64,000 nucleotides of DNA from Beta vulgaris subsp. vulgaris (lineage: Eukaryota; Streptophyta; Magnoliopsida; Caryophyllales; Amaranthaceae): positions 14,371,317 to 14,435,316 of the forward strand of contig NC_079207.1 in NCBI RefSeq assembly GCF_026745355.1. The letters are read 5' to 3'. Of this stretch, positions 22,776 to 34,117 are shown piece by piece (positions within the stretch are counted from its first letter, which is position 1; each line of letters opens with the position of its first letter). Made by a program: the position numbers and the translations under genes. A model generated the notes under the pieces. That model searched no databases. It was not told the origin of the DNA and was given only the letters and a program-made list of their open reading frames with translations.

Positions 22776-23688
22776 TTTGCACAATCTTTTCATTTTAAGT
22801 CTATCTTTTGATTATCTCTAATTAAGTTGAGCTTGTATTTATTGAATTTTAACATTTTTTTTTTGAAAGAGAAATTTCATTAATTTAAGGCCAAATGGCA
22901 TCTACAATAGGTATTAAAGTAAAACAAGATACAATTAAACAAGATTAAATCAAATTCGTCTTAGAAGAAACTATAATGAACCAGATCGAACAATACAACA
23001 CATCCCTTTTGTATTTGCTGAATCAAGCAGCTATTGATGAGAAAGTCTATCATTCTGATATAGTTTGGGAAGAACATTCTTGATCGAGTCAGGTTGACCG
23101 CACCCGAGATTCCAATACCTTCATGTTGAGTCTCGAATTTCAACCAATGAGAATAATTTCTCATATCTAAAAACAAAAGAATCATACTCACAACTCCCAT
23201 AGGGGAGAAGGAGATTTTCAAAACAGAAACTAAAAACCCCATAACAGAGTTTGAGAAAATCTCATAAAGAGAAACTAATTTATTGAACAAAACAAGAAAA
23301 TGAATTAAAAACTGGAAATAAAAGGGGAAAAGGGGCTTACCATGGATGAAAACATCCATGGTAGCCCCTAATTGATGAAGAAGGGGTAGGGGAGGCAAGG
23401 GTTTGAGAGAGAGAAAAAGAGAGGGGAGGCTAGAGTATATATTCTATCCCCTAAATGGAGTTTTAACATATTTGTGACTTGTTTAGTAGATTACTTATGA
23501 TACGTGTTGCAATGTCCCTTCTTCTAAAACAGGCGAGGGTGGGGTGAGACACTGTAACACGTATCATAAGTAACCTACTAAACCAGCCACAAACAGTTTA
23601 AAAACTCAATAGAAGAAAACAGACATACAAGCTTAACTCAATCAAGGATAATTAACAGGTAGACTTAACATGGGAAGACTGTGCAAAG
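22776..23688. mobile_element. Fold-back MITE split by a retroposon
   Basis: The left arm is 22776-22855 continued at 23470-23512; the right arm is 23545-23688. Matching blocks include TTTGCACA, TTAAGTCTA, AGCTTGTAT, ATTGA-TTTTAA and ACTTATGATACGTGTT. Removing 22856-23469 restores a palindrome of about 125-145 bp per arm. Outer borders and TSD are unclear, so the superfamily is not assigned. Confidence 0.7.
22856..23460 (-). mobile_element. Poly(A) retroposon, longer copy
   Basis: 605-bp insertion whose minus strand ends in a poly(A) run (T-run at 22856-22864), flanked by a 9-bp TSD TTTTAACAT at 22847-22855 and 23461-23469. A second copy lies at 59080-59587. Near its 5' end is a hairpin (CCATGGATG / CATCCATGG at about 23340-23360). 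A minus-strand ORF of 145 codons (23398-22961) shares its last 70 residues or so with the other copy (WLKFETQHEGIGIS). Poly(A) plus variable TSDs indicate L1-type target-primed insertion. I do not recognise the source sequence: it could be a processed gene, a LINE 3' end or a long SINE. Confidence 0.75.
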
Positions 23689-23720
23689 ATAAAATAAGCA
23701 TTTTATTGGACATGTTTGGA

Positions 23721-24562
23721 TTGAGGTATTGAATTAAGTGGTACTAAATACAAAAGGAAAAAATTGAAGATTTTAGTTCATAGTAGAACATAATGCAAAA
23801 AGAGATAATGCCACGTGGCGCTCTCCCTTAGGTTGTTTTATTACACATGATTCATATACAACAAAAAAGTAATAAATGCATTGTATAGGAATTGATCCCA
23901 TGGCCTTCAATTATGCATATTAAAGTCTTAACCACTAAACCAAATGATACTTGGTAATATCATTATAAAATAAATTATTAATAATAAAAACTATAAATAC
24001 ATGAAGCATATAGTCTGAACCTACAAACTAGTTATTCTCTAGACGAGGGTTTAATATATTCCTTCTTGGGTACATCACTTGTAACTCAAACTATGTGTGT
24101 GGTGTGTCATATTTTCCAAATGAGTCACTTATAGCGCACCTTTCTTATATTTATGTTTTGGAAATATATAAAAATATAAGTATGCATTTTGAAATCGAAG
24201 AGGTATTAGAAGGGTTAGTAATTAAATGTTAAATCAATAAGCCTATAGGATTGCTAATATTTTTTTTAAAAAAAAAAATAAAGTACACAACTTGCTAAAG
24301 CTTAAGTGCTTAGTAGACAGTAGTACTCCTATTACACAATGATGAGTGTGATTAATTTGTGCTGGACCACGCCATAATAAGTTTCTTAAACGTAAGAAGC
24401 AATATTACTCGTAGTTAGGAAAACCTTAACTTATAATTTGTCGATAAATAGAACAGGGAAAAGAGATTTCCCGAATCCAAAAAATTACCCCCACCGCCTT
24501 TTCACTATTTCACCAAAGATATGTATGTTTGAACAACTAGGTAAGATAAAGATTACTAGTAC
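23721..24562. other. AT-rich intergenic DNA
   Basis: No gene or well-defined repeat seen. A short run of alternating A and T tracts lies near 24260. Confidence 0.4.
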
Positions 24563-24565
24563 TTA

Positions 24566-24897
24566 GGCTATGTTTAGTTCACCTGAAATTTTCTGATCTG
24601 AACTTATCTGATCTGATCTGAACTTATTTTTTCTGATCTGATCTGAACTAATTTATTCTGATTACAAGATCTTATCTTTTAGATTTTTCTCAATATACAA
24701 AAAAAAATATAGTCATGTGGGGTCTTGTTTAATTCGTCTCGATGAGTACTTTATTAATATTCAATTATTATAATTTTTACTAATATGTAATGAAAGATAT
24801 AATAATTTTTAAATATAAGCATAATCTGAACTGATCTGATCTGATCTGATCTGATTAGATTTGAAATAAGCAAAAATAAGGTGAACTAAACATAGCC
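24566..24897. mobile_element. Harbinger-like MITE with GATCT pentamers
   Basis: 332 bp. Ends GGCTATGTTTAGTTCACCT are inverted at the right, with 3-bp TSD TTA at 24563-24565 and 24898-24900. The inner flanks are runs of CTGAT/GATCT pentamers on both sides. TTA target sites and length fit PIF/Harbinger MITEs. Confidence 0.85.
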
Positions 24898-25180
24898 TTA
24901 GCTTACTTCTACAAGGTAATCAATTATATCCGCGAAATCTTCGCCTTTTCATGTTTGGCTTTTGCCAAGACTTTGTCCCTCCCAAGGATTTTATGTGATC
25001 TTTGCTGTTGCCATAAACAGGGGCATTAATTGAGAGCCCATGTTTCTTATGCTATCTTAATAATTCCTTTGACGAAATTGCTCCTTTGTGGGGTTTCTTT
25101 TAGTAATTGTTATAGCTTGTACTACTTTATATTTAAAGGAGTGATAAATATTACAGGTACCTCAAGCCATTTTGTTGAAA

Positions 25181-25366
25181 GGATTATGCTATATGCAGCC
25201 CTTAGGATTGAATATAAGACATAAATACACTACTTAAAATGAAAATAAGTTGTGAATTTATGAAAAAATTTTGTATCAACCGATGTAATAAATGATCAAT
25301 TAATGCAACTTAATTCCATTTTTAGCTTCTTATATACAGCCCTTAGGGCTGCATATAGCTTTTTTC
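25181..25366. mobile_element. Palindrome-ended MITE, copy 1
   Basis: 186 bp flanked by perfect 9-bp TSD TTGTTGAAA (25172-25180, 25367-25375). Each end carries a short palindrome around GCAGCCCTTAGGGCTGC; the left one is partly decayed. Other copies: 30646-30829, 40201-40386, 40411-40581. The 9-bp TSD suggests the Mutator superfamily. Confidence 0.88.
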
Positions 25367-25423
25367 TTGTTGAAAAGCTTTTAAATTTTTTGACGGTTCA
25401 CTCTGTTTTTCTTGTTATTACTA

Positions 25424-26222
25424 GGGGACGTTAGGTTTGGGGTTATTAGAAAAGAGCAACATAATCAAATAGGTTGATTCTCTTACTTGTTTATTAGCAT
25501 ATTTTAATCATTTCTTTTACCATTCCCTTTTTTCCAAACTCCCTTCCATTACCAGCCACTTAAGATTTCACTTATCCTTTTCCTCCTCTACTTCATGGTC
25601 ACATTAACCAACGACGATTAACCACTATCCCAACCACTAACCCCTAACCACCAGCACCACCTTTCTCGCCACCCTATACACTGAAACAACCACCCACCGG
25701 AACACCATTCGACCGCTGGAATTGCCATCCCCATGAACAAAATCACCATGATGTGACCATATAGCCACATAAACCATCACATAAGCCACCACTATCCATC
25801 CAAAAATCAACCAACACTTCTTGAAAACACAACCTTAAAAACTCAAAAAAAAGCAAGAGTAAAGATGGATGACTATCTTTCATATGGCTTTAGATGGTCA
25901 AACGCGATCATAAAAAGCTCTAGATCTAGATTTTTATGGTCGAATTTGACCTTTAAAACCTCAAATTTCGCGGTAAGGGGAGGCAGCGGCGACCGAAATG
26001 GACAATCATGTGGGGGCGACAATGAGGAGAGGGGTGGCAGTCGGCGGTAAGAGGAGGCAGCGGCGACCAGCTGTATTTTAGAGAGGGGTAGAATATGGTG
26101 GAGAAGAGGAAGAGGAATTGTCAAACCAAACAACAATTTTAAACAAAGGATTTTCAATTCCTTTATCCTTGTTTATCTTTCTTAAACCATTTTCCTTTCT
26201 CATTCATAAACCAAACGCCCCC
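25424..26222. mobile_element. DNA-transposon-like element, about 800 bp
   Basis: Ends GGGGACGTTAGGTTTGG and GGGGGGCGTTTGGTTTATG (inverted right end), with CTA on both sides (25421-25423, 26223-26225) as a likely 3-bp TSD. The interior has a Pro/Thr-codon-rich stretch and a short GC-rich segment near 25970-26070 that gives only small ORFs. Probably a non-autonomous Harbinger or hAT derivative. Confidence 0.55.
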
Positions 26223-26289
26223 CTAACTAGGTAAATCGAACAATGCTCGATTCAGATTTTGGTAAGATTTTTTTTTCTAATTGACGTAC

Positions 26290-26420
26290 TTTAAAAAGGA
26301 TTTTGATGTATGCAACCCTTAGGATTGCAATTAAGCATTGAGTACATTTCGAGAATAGTATTAATCAAGAAATTATGGACACAATTACGCATCGAATGTA
26401 ATTAATGCTTATTTATGGCT
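26290..26420. mobile_element. Decayed palindrome-ended MITE
   Basis: GATGTATGCAACCCTTAGGATTGCAATTAAGC followed by AGCATT-type sequence resembles the left end of the 186-bp family. The right end is not recognisable. Confidence 0.35.
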
Positions 26421-26639
26421 TAATATGTTCATTTTTCAATAAATATCTGAAAAGACCGTCACACGTTAAGACTAATATGAGACCTGATGATTAACACGCG
26501 TTTGGTTATAGTCTAGCAGTACAATTTAACTAAATTATAAAAAATGTTAATTGATTAAAAAAATGTGCAACTATTTTTACAAAATAACTTTTAATGAGAA
26601 TATGTTAGCTAATAAACTAAAATACATTGATATTGACCA

Positions 26640-27090
26640 ATGAACCATACTATCAACACGAAACCATAACATCAACCAAACCACCATAATAATAGCCCAA
26701 ACGATTACTTTCTATCTAAACATATAATTAACAATCCAAAACAATAACGATTAACCTGAAAAATAAAACAAATAACAATCAAACCATAACTATCCAGTAC
26801 CCGACCAAGACAATATTTTATCTCGAAAACTATGACTAATAACATGAAAACTATAACAAATATTGTGCAACAATTACTAATATTGAAAAATCATAACTAT
26901 CAACCTTAGAGATATAATCATGTACCTAAAAAGCATAACTATATATAATTAATAAAATAAAAATTATAACTAATAACGTGTAAACTATTACTACTAATTA
27001 AAAAGCATAACTATTAACCTTACAAATATAACTATTTACTAATAACCATAACTATTTACCTAAAAACGATAACTAATTACCAGAGTAAAC
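26640..27090 (+). repeat. Degenerate CATAACTAT minisatellite-like tract
   Basis: A-rich tract in which ACCATAACTAT, AACATAACTAT or similar words recur about every 20-35 bp. The units are too diverged to set a fixed period. Confidence 0.5.
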
Positions 27091-27540
27091 CTGTTAGTGG
27101 AGGAAGACTCTAGGGATAAGAGGAATTAGAAATATAGATAGTTACAGAGTTTGACAAAGATAGAAATAATTAAGAGAGTACAAAGATTAGAAAAATTGAA
27201 AAATAAGCATAAGATTTTGTCACAAGTAGAACAATTGAGTTTATAAGGTAAACTTCATTTTGTTTTTACACAAATTCTTAAATAAACTTGGTCTGCATTG
27301 ATATTAGTGTGGATCAAAGCCCAGAAACAGATTCGCACGTGTGAGAAGGTGTAACTAATATCACGATTCACACATATTTTCTCTCTCTCTTTCCCCCTTC
27401 CTGAGAGTCTTTTTTTCCAAAATCTTCATCTTCTCTCACTCAACTTTGAAATTCTTCTTCACAAATGTTTTTCTCTTGTTTTGCAAAATCTTGAGGATCT
27501 GTTTCCAATTTCTTCTTCACACATGCATAACTTTCCGTTG

Positions 27541-27655
27541 TTCAGAATTGAACTGAACTGATCAAAATGGTGATATGTGAGAGTAAAAGTATTGTCCAAA
27601 GCTAAACTGAACTAAATTGAATAGAAAACTGAAAAATAAGCTGGGAAGAACATGC
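27541..27655. mobile_element. Truncated TTCAG-family Harbinger-like MITE
   Basis: Contains AACTGAACTGA runs, the family's central GTGATATGTGAGAGTAAAAG block and the terminal GCTGGGAAGAACATGC. The other end is missing. Confidence 0.55.
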
Positions 27656-28697
27656 ATAAAACTCAAAGTGGTGGTGTTGGTAGGATGAAAAGATCTTTAT
27701 TTATAATGTAGCTAGTTACTGTATCTTACTTCACTATTGTTATTCTTTTGCAAAATACTTGGTTTTTGAAATATTCATTTATAGGACATAGTGATCTTTC
27801 TTTATAATGCTATTACTATATGTACTTCATTATGGTGATTTTGATTCTTCTTGATTTGAAGAATCACTTAAACTTCAATTGTAATTTTCTTAGCTAAAGA
27901 TATTGTGACGCTTTTAGTGACATTGTTACTGTTATTAACACATGGTAGATATATTTAATACATACTAATTACTAAAGGTAAAATATGAATTACAGCAAAA
28001 GATCACTATGACTCAGAATAAGTGAACTATGTTTGTTTTGATCTTTTCAAAAAAAAAAAAAACTGATGATTGCCTTTTGGAATATATAGCTACCTATTTA
28101 TAAGACATAGGCTATGTTATGTTCACATTCTTTTTACTTATTTTAGATTAGATCAAATCATATTAGATCAGACCAGATCAGACCGTACCAGATCAGATCA
28201 AATCAGATAAGTTCAGATTATGCTTATATTTAAAAATTTATTATTATTGTTATTATTCTAATAATAATTATGATGAATATTAGTATTACTAATGCTATTA
28301 TTGTTATTATTATTGTTGTTGTTGTTATTATTATTATTACTATTATTATTAATATTACTTTCTATGATTACAATTACTATTTATATTACTATATACTAGT
28401 ACATTTGTTCCAAAAGATTATTATTGTCATTGTTGTACTTATTAATTATTAATTTTGGTAATTATTATTAATACCGCTGCTATTATTGTGAATGTCATTG
28501 ATATCACTATTTGAAACTATAAGTGTTCAAGAAGAATGTACTTTTAACATTTGTACGTGTTCTTTTTTATGTTTGTTCTAATTAACAATATGGATATGCG
28601 ATGTTCTTTTTGATGTTGTACATGTAATGAACTTGACATAGTATATGATGTTTATTTTTCTTAACAATTTCGGCGAAATAATATAAAATATATGTTA

Positions 28698-28959
28698 CTC
28701 CCTCCGTTTCATTTTAATTGTTACACTTTGATATTTTACACTATTCACAAATTTAACTTTGACCATCATTTGTGATTTATATGCGGATAAAATATAGTCA
28801 TGTGGGATCTTGTTAGATTCATCATAACATGTATTTTATTAATTAATATGTACCTTTTACAATTTTTACAAATACAAAACTAAAGATATATGTCCTCAAA
28901 GTTTTGCATTGACATGCGTGAAAAGTGTAAGTGTGTTGATTAAAATGAAATAGAGGAAG
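28698..28959. mobile_element. Stowaway MITE, TTTCATTTTAAT type
   Basis: 262 bp; ends CTCCCTCCGTTTCATTTTAA and inverted CTTCCTCTATTTCATTTTAA, with TA duplications at 28696-28697 and 28960-28961. Same family as 57518-57775, in the opposite orientation. Confidence 0.9.
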
Positions 28960-29508
28960 TACTAGTTTATATAAAACATAAGTAGCATGGGATAACCTAA
29001 CGGTGTTGGCATCACGTTCAAAATTATCCCTACAAGGAATTTCAATTTATCTTGAAAAATAAAGCTTATATAGAACATGACAACGATATAAAAAGAATAT
29101 TTAGCAATTTTGTTCAAGGTCATATGATTATATATACTTATAGATTTATTTATAATAAAAAAGGACAATTATTGTTTAACAAATTAAGGACATATTAGTT
29201 AAATCCAAACATGTCATCAATATAAAAATGGCATATATCCTTTATTTATAGAATGTGTACTCTTTCAATATATTTCATATTTCTTACAATATATGTTCCT
29301 TTTTTTATTATTATTATCATGATATGTTATTTTCATTACTACCTAATTCTTATTCTAAACGTACCATAGACATGAACAATGTGTTCTCTTTACCATGAAC
29401 AATATGTTTTTTTTATACCTAAAATATAGCTAGGTTCGTTTATTTTTAATTGTATGTTCATATACTAATGTGGTCTTTTTTTTATAAAAAAACTAGTAAT
29501 AAATAATA

Positions 29509-30582
29509 CGGTTTTTTCACCAAATACCCCCGACAAATCAAAAAATTCATAATATACCCTCAATGTTTCAGAAATGCACCGTATACCCCTGACTATTCGA
29601 AAACGTGCACCAGATACCCTTTTTCTAACCGCCGTTAACTCACCGTTAACTTTATTTACCATTTTGCCATTATTAACCCTAAACCCTAGCCCTAATCTAA
29701 CTCTAACCTTAATTTTAATCTAACCCTAACCCACCCTTCCCCCACCCCCACCAGCCCCCCACCTCACCCCCACCCCCACCCCTCCACGGGTCCCCCTCCA
29801 CCGGTCCGCCTCCACCGATCCCCCTCCACCGGTCACTCTTCCTTCCACCGGTCCTCATCCCCATCCAACGGCGAAATTTGAGTCCCCAACCACCGGAAAT
29901 TGGCAAATCTTCGCAAACCCCCCTTCGAATTACCCCATCCTCGAATTTCCGGCAAGATCTGAAGGGCAAATCGCAAGATGAGGACGAGAATTGAGGGCGG
30001 CGGAAATGAAAGGGAAGGGGGGGGATAGGGTGGGGCTGCGGTGACAGCGAGAGGGGGTGGGGCTGCTGCGAAAAGGGGCGAGAGGGTGGGGCGTAGAGTG
30101 TAGAATTGAGCGGCGGAAATGAAAAGGAAGGGAGAGGGATGGGGTGGGGCTGCGGTGACAGCGGGGTGTGGGATGGACAGAAATTCGAGGGTGTGGGGGT
30201 GACGATGGGGGCTGGGCGGGCAGAATTCAAGGGTGGGGGTGGCGGTGGGGGGCTGGGCTGGGCAGAATTCGAGGGTGGGGGTGGCGTTGGGGTGGGGGCT
30301 GGGCTGGGTTGGGGTGGATGGAGGTGCTGGGTTGGGGTGGATGGGTTAGATTAGGGTTTAGATTAGGGTTAAGGATTAGGGTTTAGATTAGGGTTTAAAT
30401 TTGAGGGTTAGGGCTTAATAGTGGCAAATTTGTAAATAACGCAAAAGGTGAGATAACGGCAGTTACGAAAAGGGTATTTGGTGCACAAAAATGAAAACTC
30501 AGGGGTATATGGTGAATTGTTGAAACATTGGGGGTATATTATGAATTTTTTGATTTGTCGGGGGTATTTGGTGAAATAACCG
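29509..30582. mobile_element. MULE with GC-rich cargo (Pack-MULE candidate)
   Basis: 1074 bp with long inverted repeats starting CGGTTNTTTCACCAAATACC and running for about 90-130 bp, and a perfect 9-bp TSD TAAATAATA at 29500-29508 and 30583-30591. The interior (29700-30420) is strongly GC-rich against an AT-rich background and contains AGGGTT-type runs. A tandem duplication of about 115 bp (units near 29995 and 30110 share GCGGCGGAAATGAAA and GGGGCTGCGGTGACAGCG) is also present. No transposase. The cargo may be a captured gene fragment, but I recognise no protein. Confidence 0.87.
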
Positions 30583-30586
30583 TAAA

Positions 30587-30645
<59 letters not shown>
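30583..30645. repeat. AAT/ATT trinucleotide repeat
   Basis: (AAT)n switching to (ATT)n, so the tract is palindromic. It carries one TSD copy of each flanking element. Confidence 0.9.
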
Positions 30646-30829
30646 GGGTAATGTTATATGTAGCCCTAAGGGCTACATATAAGCATTAAATACATTTCTT
30701 TAAATGAAAACAGTTTAAGAATTCAAGACACATTTTCACATCAACTGAGGTAATAAATGCTTGATTCAATATTTTATTTCCATTTTAAGCACCTTATACA
30801 TAGCCATAGGGCTATGTATATCATTTTCC
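30646..30829. mobile_element. Palindrome-ended MITE, copy 2
   Basis: 184 bp; left end GTAGCCCTAAGGGCTAC palindrome, right end ATAGCCATAGGGCTAT. The 9-bp TSD TTATTATTA (30637-30645, 30830-30838) lies in repeat DNA and is therefore less decisive. Confidence 0.82.
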
Positions 30830-31169
30830 TTATTATTATTACTACTACTACTACTGCTCTTCTTATTATTATTATTAAAAGTCGTGCATAGTAATAAAAC
30901 GATAGCAATAGTAATACTAGTAATAAAATACAAAGTAATAATACTATTAGTAATAAACTAATAATATCAGATAAGTTTAGATCAGATCAGATCAAATGAG
31001 TTTAAATCGGATCGAAAAAAATAAGTTCAGATCAGTAAGAATCAAGTCAACTAAACATAGTCATAATTAATGTTAGTAGATTTTATCACGTTATGTAATG
31101 GTTATTGTTACGTAATGCTAGACTCGTAAATTAATACTACTATCCCCAATCAGTAGATTCAACAATAAG

Positions 31170-31745
31170 AGACTTGTGCAACAATGTCTGGAGTACTCAA
31201 AACCCGAACCTGAGCTTCCAGCTTCAAACCTACAAAAAGGGACCCACCCTGGAGGTTTGGGTGGTATTTCCCCCTCCGAAACTTAAGTCATGTATCAGGA
31301 GTGCAAAGGAAACTTTTAGAGAGAGAAAGTATAGAGAGAGGGAGAATTTATGGCAGAATAACAGTTTACTGCTCTAAAAAAAACGTACTTTCCCCCTGAT
31401 TATTTCAAGGATTATTTATAGTGTCTAAAAAGACTATTGTACCTTAATGTCACCTTAATTTGAGAGCATCTGATTGGCTAAGCAGTAATATTATGACACG
31501 TGGCAATCATTGATTGGAGAGTACACATCATCTTTCTATAAAGATGTTCTTTGCTCTTATTGGACCTAAGTACAGGTTGGGCCAGAAGAAGGCTAGTACA
31601 ACCTTCTTTATCCAGAAAAGTGTTCTTTAGGCCATGCACCTTTCTGGACCACGTACTTGACTGCAGCAGCAAAATGCCACGTGTAAAGTGGCGATGGAGC
31701 CACGTGTCTCATTTATAGCCGTTGATATTTTAGGCTACAACGGTT
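31170..31745 (+). repeat. Dispersed LTR-like repeat, copy A
   Basis: Shares blocks in order with 54715-55240: GAGACTTGTGC, AAACCT-CA, GGTTTGGGTGG, TAAGTCA, AGAGAGAAAGT, GCATCTGATTGGCTAAGCA and final AGGCTACAAC. Non-coding. The layout resembles part of a plant LTR, but I cannot fix the ends. Confidence 0.6.
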
Positions 31746-32384
31746 ATCATGAGCTGGTGTCCTGTTGAATAAATTAACTTCACATCTTTTTCGTCCTCTT
31801 CTATTTCATGATCTTCATTATATATAACTTGAATTTCCAAAATGATTTGAGATTTATAGTTAATTACCTTCGTAGAATTCTTAGAATAATTTAATCTGAT
31901 GCATGAAAACAAAACCTAATTTCTCGCCCTCCTTATTGTTTCGATTGGATACAGATTCATTGATACATTTGTTTAGATCAATTTCATAATTTGCGAATAC
32001 TCGATGATTTGCGCAACTGTAGAGACACAACTGATCTCAATAGCGAAGAAATTTGTAGTGAGAATTGAGTTTTTCTCTCAATTTGAGGGGAGAGAAAAAT
32101 TTAGGGCAAGAGCCAAGAGGAATGGATTGCGTTTGATTTGTGGTGGCAAGAGTAAAGTAGTTGCAATTCATTTTGGTTAGGCAGCAAAATTTTCACGTGT
32201 GAGAACTTTCGTTCGCACAAGACTTTTTGTTTATTAAAAATATATTACAAATATAAATTGCGATTGTTTAGCAATCGACCGTCGGTTGTTGGCTTTTGGT
32301 TAGTTTAGTTCACTTGTTTGACTGGCTGGAAGCATTGACGGTATGTATTGGCTTTTTAAGTTGACTGTTTAAGCCAGCTATTTG
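31746..32384. other. Intergenic DNA
   Basis: No gene or defined element seen. Confidence 0.4.
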
Positions 32385-32620
32385 CAAAAGTGTTTGGCAA
32401 GATTAATTGTGGTTGTTGGCTGTTTATTAAAGAGTTTGTGGACCAATAAGCTAAAAGTCAATCCAAAAAGCTGCTTTAGGCAGCTTTTTCATTTTGGCTT
32501 AAAAGCCAGCTTTTCAGCCAACCAAAAAACCAATAATCAAATACTTTTTTTTGGCTGTTTGACCAAATTAAAAAGCCAAAAATCAAAAATTAATGAAAAA
32601 GCCATTTATCAAACATGTCT
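32385..32620. mobile_element. Possible hAT-like MITE
   Basis: Starts AGTGTTTGGCAAGATTAA, ends (inverted) ACATGTTTGATAAATGG, and is rich in GGCTGTTT/AAGCCA words in both orientations (an AAAAGCTGC/GCAGCTTTTT hairpin near 32466). No clear 8-bp TSD, so the call is tentative. Confidence 0.4.
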
Positions 32621-33331
32621 AATGTAATATTCAATCCGTAAATTACACATGCTTTGAACGAATGAAGGAATAATTAAATAAAGAATAATGTCAAAGGTCA
32701 TATGTACAATCATGTTTGGACCACATTCACAATCATGTTTTTGTACAAAGATTGATCCATTTTGTGAGACACATAAATCAACTGATTCAATAGCATACCA
32801 AAATTTTAAAATATCCAACAACCAACCATAAAATTATCCTCGGAAAATTATTCAAGTTTTAGTGTAAATTATTTGTAATTTATCATCATATTTGGCTAAA
32901 ATGCTGATTTGTTGCTCCAAAAGATTTTTAGGAAACTCGTGATTTTCAAAGACAAGTAGTTAAATTATAATTGTCATCAATAATCGAGTGTATTGACAAT
33001 TCTACTATAGAAATATTAATTTTACAATTTTAATCTGCTCTCTCTATTCAAACTTAAAACAATACTTTTTAGATTTTTTTTAATAAATAATACTTTTTGG
33101 ATTTTAGTCTAAGAAATTAGTCCTTTTCTCATAATCTAATTAAGGGTCTGTTTTCCCTAGCTTATTTTCAGTTCAGTTCAGTTCAGCTCCAATAAATTCA
33201 GTTCAGTTCAGTTCAGCTCCAATAAGTTCAGTTCTGTTCAGTTCAGTTCAGGTCAGCTCCATTCTTCTATAATCATTTTGTTAAATATTATTAGTATGTT
33301 GGTATAATTTATTTTACTAATTACTCTTATT

Positions 33332-33345
<14 letters not shown>

Positions 33346-33364
<19 letters not shown>

Positions 33365-33436
33365 TAAATATATATCATTACTATTAAGTATTATTATTAT
33401 TATTATTTAAATATATATCATTACTATTAAGTATTA
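33346..33436 (+). repeat. Tandem duplication of about 46 bp
   Basis: The block TATTATTTAAATATATATCA plus CATTACTATTAAG occurs twice in a row. Confidence 0.75.
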
Positions 33437-33483
33437 TTATTATTATTGTTGTTGTTTCTATATATTATTTTGTTTATTATACC

Positions 33484-33488
33484 TTTAA

Positions 33489-33583
<95 letters not shown>
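33484..33583 (+). repeat. (ATT)n microsatellite
   Basis: About 100 bp of near-perfect ATT repeats. Confidence 0.97.
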
Positions 33584-34117
33584 GGGAGGAACATGGTTTA
33601 GATCAAAGCACAAATAAACTCACTTTTTTCAGCCCATAAACCAATCAAATCGCGTCAAGACGTTTTATGATGTAATTTTCGCGGTCCAACCCAATCATTA
33701 TTTTTATTACTAAATATTTTTATATTATTAAATCTAATTATTAGAATAGTAATATTAATTTACTTCTTAGATATTATTGTTATTATATATCATCAACAAG
33801 TAATTAATATAATACAAATACTATAAAATAATAATTATTAATTATCATTATTATGATTAATTATTAATTTATGATCATTAATATTATTTATTTATAACTG
33901 TCATTTAAAAATATCCAAAATTCTATTATTATTATTCATTATTATTACTTATCATTATAATTATTATTTAATATTCATATTATTATTGTTTAAAATATTA
34001 TTTATATATTTATTACATTCAATTTAATTTAATTTAATTTAATTCAATTCAATTCAATTCAATTCAATTCAGTTCAGTTCAGTTCAGTTCAGTTCAGTTC
34101 AGTTCAGTTTAGTTTAA

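Larger units (their letters stand above)
28110..31062. mobile_element. GATCT-family MITE expanded by nested insertions
   Basis: Outer ends GGCTATGTTATGTTCAC and, inverted, GACTATGTTTAGTTGAC match the 24566-24897 family. Inner GATCAGATC runs lie at 28150-28215 and 30965-31040, and ATA stands on both sides (28107-28109, 31063-31065). It is filled by a Stowaway (28698-28959), a MULE (29509-30582), a palindrome-ended MITE (30646-30829) and trinucleotide repeats. Confidence 0.7.

Noticed and set aside
29670..29740. CCCTAA-like runs, possible interstitial telomere repeat
   Set aside because: The units are irregular (CCCTAAAC, CCCTAATC, TCTAACTC) and lie inside the MULE cargo, with an AGGGTT-rich partner at 30350-30415; not a clean telomere array.
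29715..30386. Long proline- or glycine-rich ORFs on both strands
   Set aside because: These arise from GC-rich low-complexity cargo; both strands are open because of composition.
33484..33583. Repeat array considered as CRISPR-like or satellite
   Set aside because: Simple (ATT)n microsatellite in eukaryotic DNA; no spacers.
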